This document shows, piece after piece, positions 13,988 through 20,192 of a stretch of DNA of 20,192 nt. Source of the stretch: an uncultured Candidatus Saccharibacteria bacterium. Lineage in GTDB: Bacteria > Patescibacteriota > Saccharimonadia > Saccharimonadales > Saccharimonadaceae. The position numbers and the translations under genes were made by a program. The notes under the pieces are model-generated. The model did no database searches and was not told the DNA's origin. It saw only the letters and a program-made list of their open reading frames with translations. The stretch spans positions 1-20,192 of the forward strand of contig CAPFSK010000011.1 of NCBI GenBank assembly GCA_948614045.1. The letters run 5' to 3'. The number at the start of each line of letters is the position of its first letter. Within the stretch, counting starts at the first letter, position 1.

Positions 13988-15313
13988 ATGCCCGAGATTA
14001 AGCCAACAGAGGTAGAGAGTTCAGCAAGCATTAAGGTCGTCGGTGTCGGTGGTGCAGGTAATTCGGCGATTAACCGGATGAAAGAGGTCGGTTTGTCTGG
14101 GGTGGAATTTGTTGCGGTAAATACTGATGCACAGGCTTTACATCATTCGAGCGCTGAGACGAAGGTCCATATCGGGAAAGGCTTGGGAGCTGGTGGTGAT
14201 CCGGATAAGGGGCGTGAAGCGGCGGATAGTGCGCGCGAGGCGATTGGAAAGTCACTGGAAGGTGCGGACATGGTGTTTATCACGCTGGGTGCGGGCGGCG
14301 GTACCGGTTCTGGTGCCGGCCCGGTAGTAGCGGAAGAAGCGAAAAATCGCGATATTTTGACGGTTGGTGTAGCGACTAAGCCATTTACTTTTGAGGGCCC
14401 GAAGCGGCGCGAAAATGCTGATGAGGCGATTGCGAACTTGTCACGGAATGTGGATGCGTTGATTACGATTCCGAATGATCGGTTATTGCAGACGATTGAC
14501 CCGAGGACGCCACTACTTGAGACGTTTAAGATTGCTGATGATGTGTTGCGGCAGGGCGTGCAGGGGATTTCGGAGCTGATTACGGAACATGCGCTGATTA
14601 ACTTGGACTTTGCAGATGTGAAAGCCGTGATGAAGAATGCCGGCTCGGCGTTGATGGGTATTGGGCGCGCGAGCGGTGATAATCGAGCGGTGTTGGCAGC
14701 GCAACAAGCGATTGAGTCTCCGTTGATTGAGGTGAAGATTGACGGTGCGAGAGGCGTGTTGTTCAGCGTGGCTGGCGGATATGATATGGCGATGAGTGAG
14801 ATTCAGGACGCGGCGGAAGTGATTACGGGGTCGGTAGCGCCAGATGCAAATATTATCTTTGGTGCGAGCATTCGGCCAGAGTTGGAAGATGAAATCGTTG
14901 TTACAGTGGTGGCGACAGGGTTTGATTCAGAGTATTACCGGAAGTTGGATGCGGAACGAGCAGCCGAGGAGCAGAGCAGCTATTCTGGTCAGACAGTGGC
15001 GGATGTGGTAGACATGAGTAGCACTGGTGGGTATGGTAGTACAAGTGGGTATAGTGGGGGATATGGGGGTAGTTATGGTAGCAGTAATGAGAGCGTTGGC
15101 GCGAGCACGAGTCATGATACGTATGCGCAGAGAGAACAGGCAGTGCCGAGTCAGCCAGCTGTGCCACAGCAGCCGAGTGTGGAGCCAGCGAGCGCAGACT
15201 TTACGGCTGAAAATCGGACGAATATGTGGGATTCAATTCGGACCGAAAATGAAGACGATCTAGATGTTCCGCCAAGTTTGCGTGAGCGGCTACGCGGGAA
15301 GAAGGAGCAGTAA
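13988..15313 (+). CDS. ftsZ: Cell division protein FtsZ
   Basis: A 441-aa tubulin-like GTPase that forms the division ring. The GTP-binding signature G-G-G-T-G-S-G is at 103-109, and the T7 synergy loop N-L-D-F-A-D-V is present, so it should hydrolyse GTP. After the folded core (to about residue 320) there is a low-complexity linker rich in Gly, Ser and Tyr (repeats of S-G-Y, G-G-Y and Y-G-S). The conserved C-terminal peptide L-D-V-P-P-S-L-R-E-R-L, which binds FtsA, is followed by a basic tail (R-G-K-K-E-Q). It is followed after 6 bases by nrdR. Confidence 0.97.
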   Translation: MPEIKPTEVESSASIKVVGVGGAGNSAINRMKEVGLSGVEFVAVNTDAQALHHSSAETKVHIGKGLGAGGDPDKGREAADSAREAIGKSLEGADMVFITLGAGGGTGSGAGPVVAEEAKNRDILTVGVATKPFTFEGPKRRENADEAIANLSRNVDALITIPNDRLLQTIDPRTPLLETFKIADDVLRQGVQGISELITEHALINLDFADVKAVMKNAGSALMGIGRASGDNRAVLAAQQAIESPLIEVKIDGARGVLFSVAGGYDMAMSEIQDAAEVITGSVAPDANIIFGASIRPELEDEIVVTVVATGFDSEYYRKLDAERAAEEQSSYSGQTVADVVDMSSTGGYGSTSGYSGGYGGSYGSSNESVGASTSHDTYAQREQAVPSQPAVPQQPSVEPASADFTAENRTNMWDSIRTENEDDLDVPPSLRERLRGKKEQ

Positions 15314-15319
15314 GCCGAG

Positions 15320-15766
15320 ATGGCGACGACTCCGAGAATCGGTGATAGTAAAGTTCTCGAGAGCCGTGAGACGGACGATGGGACTACGATTCGTCGGCGG
15401 CGAGTGAGCCCAGATGGGCGACGTTTTACGACGTACGAGCGGATTGAATTGCCGCAGTTGATGGTACGCAAGCGAAGCGGTAATAGGGAAGTTTTTGATC
15501 GGGATAAGTTGGCGACATCAGTGAGGCGGAGTGTAGGAAAATTTTTAGGTTCAGAACTGGCGATTGAAGAAGTCGTGAACGCGGTCGAAGAGAGATTGCG
15601 GCAGGATGGTAAGGAGATTGTCGGATATGAAGAGGTGGGAAATACGGTGTTGGATGTTTTGGCTGAGAAAAATGAAGTTGCGTATGTGAGGTATGCGAGC
15701 GTGTTTTCAGACTTCAAGACATTGGGAGATTTTGAGAGGATTTTACGTGAAAGGAGGGCGAAATAA
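15320..15766 (+). CDS. nrdR: NrdR-like repressor lacking the zinc-ribbon cysteines
   Basis: A 148-aa homologue of NrdR, the ATP-cone repressor of ribonucleotide reductase genes. The ATP-cone is well preserved (L-M-V-R-K-R-S-G-N-R-E-V-F-D-R-D-K-L, then E-V-A-Y-V-R-Y-A-S-V-F-S-D-F-K). The N-terminal region keeps the family framework (S-R-E-T-D-D-G-T-T-I-R-R-R-R, R-R-F-T-T-Y-E-R). However, all four cysteines that normally hold the zinc are absent: the usual CPxC start is replaced by A-T-T-P-R and the second CxxC by S-P-D-G. The protein contains no Cys at all. It may bind DNA by a metal-free fold or have lost DNA binding. It lies directly after ftsZ with Shine-Dalgarno aaggag. Its stop overlaps the next start by one base (TAATG). 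Confidence 0.88.
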   Translation: MATTPRIGDSKVLESRETDDGTTIRRRRVSPDGRRFTTYERIELPQLMVRKRSGNREVFDRDKLATSVRRSVGKFLGSELAIEEVVNAVEERLRQDGKEIVGYEEVGNTVLDVLAEKNEVAYVRYASVFSDFKTLGDFERILRERRAK

Positions 15767-16029
15767 TGAGAGTAGTTTGTGTTTGGCGCGAAGGTGAGGA
15801 TTATTCGCGTATCGTGAGAGAATGGATGCGGGAATTTGAACGGCGGACGGGGAGAGAAATTGAGAGTCTGGATCCGCAAACGCATGAGGGTGAGGGGTTT
15901 TGTCAGGCATATGATGTGGTGGAATATCCGACGATGATGGCATTGGATAACAAGGGCGGAGTCTTGGAGATGTGGAGAGGGAAGATGCTGCCGACGTTTG
16001 ATGAAGTGAATTATTGGGCGATGCAGTAG
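15766..16029 (+). CDS. Thioredoxin-fold protein without CXXC
   Basis: An 87-aa protein with the thioredoxin-like layout: strand V-V-C-V-W, then a long helix, then Y-D-V-V-E-Y-P-T-M-M-A-L with the cis-proline before Thr, then K-G-G-V-L-E-M-W-R-G. The position of the redox CXXC motif holds R-E-G-E-D-Y-S, so ordinary disulfide exchange is unlikely. Two isolated cysteines remain (C5 and one near residue 46). The ATG overlaps the nrdR stop (TAATG), so the two are translated together. Its role is unknown; a binding or chaperone role rather than a reductase is an inference. A palindrome begins exactly at its stop codon. Confidence 0.65.
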   Translation: MRVVCVWREGEDYSRIVREWMREFERRTGREIESLDPQTHEGEGFCQAYDVVEYPTMMALDNKGGVLEMWRGKMLPTFDEVNYWAMQ

Positions 16030-16136
16030 AAGGCTTGTTATAATGGGTTATTTCGGTTTCTCGGAGTCTCGCTCGTCGAGGAGGCGCGCTTCGTCTCCTC
16101 GAATTCCGAACTAACTCCATTCTAACAAGCCTTCTA
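16027..16136. repeat. Palindromic element after the thioredoxin-like gene
   Basis: The 20-base arms 16027-16046 and 16117-16136 are inverted repeats with one mismatch. Further stems (gtta/taac, ttcgg/ccgaa, and cgaggag 16077-16083 with ctcctcg 16095-16101) carry the fold inward. The left arm begins with the gene's TAG stop. No U-run follows, so it is not a canonical terminator, though it may stabilise the mRNA end. The core shares cgcttcgtc with the fmt palindrome. Confidence 0.75.
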
Positions 16137-16146
16137 GTAATATGAA

Positions 16147-16172
16147 GAAAGAGGCGCAGATGCGCCTCTTCT
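16147..16172 (-). terminator. Terminator of the unknown 201-aa gene
   Basis: A 9-bp stem (aagaggcgc with gcgcctctt) has a 4-base loop. On the minus strand a T-rich tail (tttcttc) follows, about 30 bases after the stop codon at 16205. Confidence 0.55.
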
Positions 16173-16204
16173 GTACAGAAGATTAATGGATAGAAATAGA
16201 GGTT

Positions 16205-16810
16205 TTACGGGCGGAAATTGTCGGGAAGGTATTGCTCGACGAGATCACCGTTTTCTTGGTAGATTTTGCCGATAACTCCCTGATAGCTGCCTTGCGGGCT
16301 GGGGATCATATAATAGAGATGAAATTTTGCTTTGGCGAGAGGACAGAAAAGGCGACGTTTGTAGAAAGGTAATTTGTGCTCGTAGCCCTCAGGGGCGGTA
16401 ACCCCAAGATAGGTCGCTTCGTTCTGGATGACATAGACGACTATTTTGTAGAGATTGCGTCGTTTGTCGGCCAGCTTCTTGAAGTCAACTAATCCGATAA
16501 TATTGAGGGTGGATTGATCGCCTAATTCATAGATCTTGGGTGGTAGATTTGGGTTAACGCGACTCTTGACTTCCAGATAGGGCTGGACTTTGAGATGAAT
16601 ACAATCCTTAATCTTGGGGATTTTGTTGGGACCGTGGACGCCAAGGAAGAGGTTAAGCTCTTCGGGGTTCATAGATTCAATCCAACGTCTGCGATGATCG
16701 CTTAAAGCAACTTGATGGTGTCGGTCTTTGAGGTGTCGCCAGGGGCTGCAGGTTTTCGGGTTTCTACGGGTGCGTCGCTTGCGGCTGGCGCTAAGTAAAT
16801 AATTATCCAT
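16205..16810 (-). CDS. Hypothetical protein, family not recognised
   Basis: A 201-aa protein with a very basic N-terminus of about 45 residues (S-R-K-R-R-T-R-R, then R-H-L-K-D-R-H-H) and a mixed alpha/beta remainder. Strand-like segments (N-L-Y-K-I-V-V-Y-V-I, F-H-L-Y-Y-M-I-P-S) alternate with charged loops. There is no signal peptide, membrane segment or known catalytic motif. The basic N-terminus could contact nucleic acid, but this is only a possibility. It has a Shine-Dalgarno (gaaaggag), a near-consensus promoter with a ~90-base leader, and its own terminator, so it is a well-formed single gene. It has less of the strand G-bias than its neighbours. Confidence 0.65.
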   Translation of the reverse strand: MDNYLLSASRKRRTRRNPKTCSPWRHLKDRHHQVALSDHRRRWIESMNPEELNLFLGVHGPNKIPKIKDCIHLKVQPYLEVKSRVNPNLPPKIYELGDQSTLNIIGLVDFKKLADKRRNLYKIVVYVIQNEATYLGVTAPEGYEHKLPFYKRRLFCPLAKAKFHLYYMIPSPQGSYQGVIGKIYQENGDLVEQYLPDNFRP

Positions 16811-16915
16811 ATTATTCTATTCTCCTTTCAAAAGTACTGGGGTCAGCGGTAATCAGGTTGATGCTTATGCTAAAATAAGACATCCTAAAAGAAGGTACGG
16901 AGTACCCATATTTCT

Positions 16916-16944
16916 ATTGTATCATAGATTGCCAAAAAAGTCAA
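16916..16944 (-). promoter_or_regulatory. Near-consensus promoter of the 201-aa gene
   Basis: On the minus strand, TTGACT (16944-16939), a 17-base spacer and TACAAT (16921-16916). This is the best -35/-10 pair in the window. In the leader, a small hairpin (ggtac/gtacc) follows just downstream. Confidence 0.7.
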
Positions 16945-17012
16945 TATTCATCTGGGACGGAAAGATGTTGGTTTGCGGCTGATAGGGGTTATTGCGGGGT
17001 AGGGGCGGTTTG

Positions 17013-17021
17013 TGCTATAAT
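17013..17021 (+). promoter_or_regulatory. Extended -10 promoter of ileS
   Basis: TGCTATAAT, then 7 bases, then the ATG at 17029. This spacing puts the expected transcription start on the A of the start codon, so the mRNA is predicted to be leaderless. Confidence 0.65.
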
Positions 17022-17028
17022 ATAGAAT

Positions 17029-20000
17029 ATGAAATATAAGGCAGGGAGCCGACGACGCGCTGCGGAGTATGAGCGAGCGCTCGTTGAGTGGTGGAAGAAG
17101 AATAAGATATTTGAGAAATCGGTTGAGCAGCGACCGGTGGATGATAGTTATGTGTTTTATGATGGGCCTCCATTTATTACGGGGATGCCGCACCACGGTA
17201 CCTTGCTTTCTAGCATCGTGAAAGACGCAGTGCCGCGGTTTTGGACAATGCGGGGGAAACGAGTTGAGCGACGCTGGGGCTGGGATTGTCATGGGCTTCC
17301 GGCGGAGAATTTTGTCGAGAAGCAGCTAGGGATTACGGATCGACGGGAGATTGGCACGAAGTGGTCGTTGGAGGATTATATTCTGAAAGCGAGAGAAAGT
17401 ATGGTGGCGAACTCGGAGACTTGGCAGGGGACGATTGACCGGATTGGGCGCTGGGTGGAGTTTGAGAATGCTTATCGGACGATGAATAAAGACTTTATGG
17501 AGTCGGTGTGGTGGGCGTTTAAGACATTGCACACGGCAGGGAAGATTTATGAGGGGGCGAAAGTCTTGATGTATGATACGAAGTTTGCGACGCCGGTGTC
17601 GAAGTCGGAAGTGACGATGGATAATGATGCGTATCAAGAAGTGACAGATCCGTCGGCGTATGTGAAGTTCAAGCTAGTTGGTGAGAATGCGGCGCGTATT
17701 CACGAGGGGGCGTCGGAAATTTACTTGTTGGCGTGGACGACAACGCCGTGGACTTTGGTGGGGAATATGGCGCTGGCGGTGAATCCAGAGCTAGAGTATG
17801 GGTTGTATTGGAATGAAAAAGGTGAGTTTGTGGTCGCGGGGACGGGATTTGCGGAGAAACAGGAAAAATGGGAGGAGCTGGCGAAGTTTAAGGGGGAGAA
17901 GCTGGTTGGGCTAGGGTATGAGGCGTTAGAAGTTGAAGGTGGAGTGAAGCTGGTAGACTGGCAGAAGTTTGAAAAGGGATATTATGAAAGTAAGGCGGAG
18001 AATGTGCACCGAGTGTGGGCGGCGGAGTTCGTGTCGGATGGTGACGGCACGGGGATCGTGCACATTGCACCGGCGTATGGTGAGGATGACTATGAGTTGG
18101 GGCGGAAGAATGGTGTGCCGTGCGTGGATGTTTTGGATGAATATGGGGATTATTTGCCGGGGGCGGATGACGGCTTGAGAGCGGCGGGGGTGCGGCCGAA
18201 TGAAGAGGGGCAGATTCAGATTTGGGAAGCGAATAAGTTTATCGCGAAGTGCTTGGAAGCGAATGGGCCGATTGAGAAGATTGAATATATTAAGCACGAG
18301 TATCCGTTTAATCCGAGAAGTAAGCAGCGGATAATGTACCGGGCGTTTCCGAGTTGGTTTTTCGATGTGCAAGGTTCTAAACCGTTGATGATTGCGCAGA
18401 ATGAGAATGTGAATTGGTTTCCGGGGTATCTGAAAGAGGGGCGGTTTAAGAAGAATATTGAACAGGCGCCGGATTGGAACTTGAGCCGGGACCGGTTCTG
18501 GGCGACAGCGATGCCGGTGTGGAAGAGTGGAGAGGGTAGTGTGAAGGTTGTTGGGGGGTATGATGAGTTGGAGAAGTTGAGTGGAGTCAGGCTAGACGAC
18601 TATCATCGGCCATGGGTGGATGAGATTGAGTTTGATGCGTGGGTGAAAGATGGTGAAGTAGTTCCGGAAGAGACGGAAGGTGCGAAGAAGGAGCATTTTA
18701 AGCGAATTGAGAAGGTTTTGGATTGTTGGTTCGAGAGTGGGTCGATGCCGTTTGCGCAGTTGCATTATCCGTTTGAGAATAAGGAGAAGTTTGAGCGGAA
18801 TTATCCGGCGGATTTCATCGTGGAATATGTGGGGCAGGTGCGAGCGTGGTTTTATTATGTGCATTGTGTGAATACGGCGCTAGCGGAAGTGGGGGGATTT
18901 GGGAAGGTGGCGCAGGAACGCACAGAAAAGAATGCATTTAAGAATGTGATTACGACGGGGACGCTGGCGGGGAATGATGGGCGGAAGATGTCGAAGTCTT
19001 TGGGGAATTATACCGACCCGAATGAGTTGATGGATAAGTTTTCGGCGGATGCGCTGAGGTTTTTGTTGCTGAGTAGCCCGGTGCTTTCCGGTGAGGATTT
19101 TGCGCTGACGGATAAGGATGTGAGTGATGTAGCACGGAAGCTCGCGATGATTTGGAATGTGTATGATTTCTTCACGACCTATGCAGAAGTAGATGGCTGG
19201 GAAAGTCCAGATGGCGATGGGCATTGGCAAGGAGAGCTGAAGAATCCGCTGGATCGATGGATTATTGCGCGGCTACATGAGTTGAAGCGAGATGTGACGA
19301 TGGGGATGGAAGAGTATAATATTCCGAAGGCGCTGGCGGGCGTGTTGCCGTTTGTGGATGATCTGAGTAATTGGTTTGTACGGAGGAGTCGAAGGCGATT
19401 CTGGAAGAGTGAGGATGATGGCGATAAAGCGGAAGCGTATTGGACGCTATGGAAAGTGCTTACGAAACTCGCGCAGGTGTTGGCGCCGTTTACGCCGTTC
19501 CTCGCGGAGGAATTGTGGCAGAAGATGGTTGGCGGGGATGATCCTTCTGCGAGCGTGCATTTGACGGATTGGACTGCGGCGGGGGAGATTGACGAGACGA
19601 TACTCGCGGAGATGCAGCGCGTAAGGGATGTGATCGCGGAAGGTCTGAGGCTCAGGATGTATAAAGATGAGCATGAAGATCAAGTAAAGGTGCGACAGCC
19701 GCTCGCGGAGTTGGTTTATGATGGGGAAAAATTGCCGGAGTGGGGTGAGGAAATTGTGCGAGATGAGGTGAACGTGAAGCGCGTGACCCAGGGGGAGAAG
19801 ATGCGGGTCGATAAGACAATTACTGATGAACTGGCGCAAGAGGGGTGGACGCGAGAGCTGGTAAGGGCGGTGCAGAGTGCGCGAAAGAAAGCCGTGTTGA
19901 ACGTAGATGACAGGATCAGGCTGGACGTGGAGACAGATGTGCCGGAAGAATGGAGGGAGATGCTGATGAACGAGGTGCTGGCTGAAAGTTTAGATAGGGG

Positions 20001-20073
20001 GAAGAATTATGCGTATGATGAAATTGTCAAGGTAAACGGGGAGAATGTGACGATTAGTTTGGAGAAAGCGTAA
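17029..20073 (+). CDS. ileS: Isoleucyl-tRNA synthetase, eukaryote/archaeal-like type
   Basis: A 1014-aa class I aminoacyl-tRNA synthetase charging tRNA(Ile). The HIGH-type motif is P-H-H-G-T at 54-58, preceded by Y-D-G-P-P-F-I-T-G. The editing domain has T-T-P-W-T and G-T-G-I-V-H-I-A-P-A-Y-G-E-D-D. The K-M-S-K-S loop is at 653-657. The anticodon-binding region and a long C-terminal part follow (V-K-V-R-Q-P-L-A-E-L). The length and the D-G-P-P-F-x-T-G-x-P-H-x-G form are those of type 2 (eukaryote-like) enzymes rather than the typical ~930-aa bacterial type with a C-terminal zinc finger. Type 2 enzymes are generally insensitive to mupirocin. It is a single gene with its own promoter and terminator. 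The start is set by the adjacent promoter. Confidence 0.97.
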   Translation: MKYKAGSRRRAAEYERALVEWWKKNKIFEKSVEQRPVDDSYVFYDGPPFITGMPHHGTLLSSIVKDAVPRFWTMRGKRVERRWGWDCHGLPAENFVEKQLGITDRREIGTKWSLEDYILKARESMVANSETWQGTIDRIGRWVEFENAYRTMNKDFMESVWWAFKTLHTAGKIYEGAKVLMYDTKFATPVSKSEVTMDNDAYQEVTDPSAYVKFKLVGENAARIHEGASEIYLLAWTTTPWTLVGNMALAVNPELEYGLYWNEKGEFVVAGTGFAEKQEKWEELAKFKGEKLVGLGYEALEVEGGVKLVDWQKFEKGYYESKAENVHRVWAAEFVSDGDGTGIVHIAPAYGEDDYELGRKNGVPCVDVLDEYGDYLPGADDGLRAAGVRPNEEGQIQIWEANKFIAKCLEANGPIEKIEYIKHEYPFNPRSKQRIMYRAFPSWFFDVQGSKPLMIAQNENVNWFPGYLKEGRFKKNIEQAPDWNLSRDRFWATAMPVWKSGEGSVKVVGGYDELEKLSGVRLDDYHRPWVDEIEFDAWVKDGEVVPEETEGAKKEHFKRIEKVLDCWFESGSMPFAQLHYPFENKEKFERNYPADFIVEYVGQVRAWFYYVHCVNTALAEVGGFGKVAQERTEKNAFKNVITTGTLAGNDGRKMSKSLGNYTDPNELMDKFSADALRFLLLSSPVLSGEDFALTDKDVSDVARKLAMIWNVYDFFTTYAEVDGWESPDGDGHWQGELKNPLDRWIIARLHELKRDVTMGMEEYNIPKALAGVLPFVDDLSNWFVRRSRRRFWKSEDDGDKAEAYWTLWKVLTKLAQVLAPFTPFLAEELWQKMVGGDDPSASVHLTDWTAAGEIDETILAEMQRVRDVIAEGLRLRMYKDEHEDQVKVRQPLAELVYDGEKLPEWGEEIVRDEVNVKRVTQGEKMRVDKTITDELAQEGWTRELVRAVQSARKKAVLNVDDRIRLDVETDVPEEWREMLMNEVLAESLDRGKNYAYDEIVKVNGENVTISLEKA

Positions 20074-20092
20074 GGATTTCCGTGTTTTGATG

Positions 20093-20124
20093 ATATTCCT
20101 GGGTCTGTGCCCGGGAATATTTTT
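20093..20124 (+). terminator. Intrinsic terminator of ileS
   Basis: An 11-bp stem (atattcctggg with cccgggaatat, one GU pair) and a 6-base loop are followed by TTTT, 20 bases after the stop codon. Confidence 0.88.
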
Positions 20125-20192
20125 GGTACGGCAGCAAAGGGGGAAACCATGGTAGCGATCCGATATCTGCATATTTAATTCTATAGCTAGAA

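Noticed and set aside
16039..16044. TATAAT in the palindrome after the thioredoxin-like gene as a promoter
   Set aside because: No + strand gene follows within reach and the bases are explained as part of the inverted repeat arm.
19990..20172. A 60-aa minus-strand open frame across the ileS end
   Set aside because: It is antisense to the conserved ileS C-terminus and its terminator, with no Shine-Dalgarno or recognisable protein features.
20125..20192. A further gene or RNA start at the right edge
   Set aside because: Only short frames and no clear promoter or hairpin are visible in the last 68 bases; too little sequence to support a call.

Overview
This window looks like a chromosomal segment of a Candidate Phyla Radiation bacterium, most probably Saccharibacteria (TM7). 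That is an inference from content: very compact genes, a eukaryote/archaeal-type isoleucyl-tRNA synthetase, a DUF5663-like small protein, a diversity-generating retroelement of the kind common in CPR genomes, and extended -10 promoters placed almost on top of start codons. TGA is used as a normal stop (for example at 8298-8300), so the genetic code appears standard. The + strand is G-rich over C across most of the window whichever strand is coding, which suggests it is one replication (leading) strand throughout.

Region 1 (1-1140) is accessory. About 420 bases carry several perfect hairpins and look like a structured RNA of a family I cannot name. Two short modules follow. Each starts with the same ~41-bp sequence, carries a fragment resembling the C-terminal nuclease toxin domain of CdiA-type polymorphic toxins (first an 84-aa ORF, then a start-less relic), and ends in a terminator-like hairpin.

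Region 2 (about 1130-4121, minus strand) is a diversity-generating retroelement (DGR). In transcription order it has a small DUF5663-like protein, a long Avd-like accessory protein, a DGR reverse transcriptase overlapping it by 4 bp, and an Asn-codon (AAY)-rich template repeat. No variable-repeat target gene lies in the window, so the target must be elsewhere.

Region 3 (4194-7896, minus strand) is priA, def and fmt: replication restart, and the deformylase/formyltransferase pair for initiator methionine. priA and fmt each contain a ~125-bp near-perfect palindrome inserted in frame. A third palindrome begins exactly at the stop codon of the thioredoxin-like gene at 16027. Together they resemble the palindromic elements that invade reading frames in Rickettsia.

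Region 4 (7995-20073) is mostly + strand: a winged-helix protein coupled to recJ, an unknown 273-aa gene with a long leader, rpsU (minus), adk, map, ftsA, ftsZ, an NrdR homologue that has lost all four zinc-ribbon cysteines, a thioredoxin-fold protein lacking CXXC, an unknown 201-aa gene (minus), and ileS ending in a clear intrinsic terminator. The likely functional themes are division (ftsAZ), start-methionine processing (fmt, def, map), nucleotide metabolism (adk, nrdR) and DNA repair/restart (recJ, priA).
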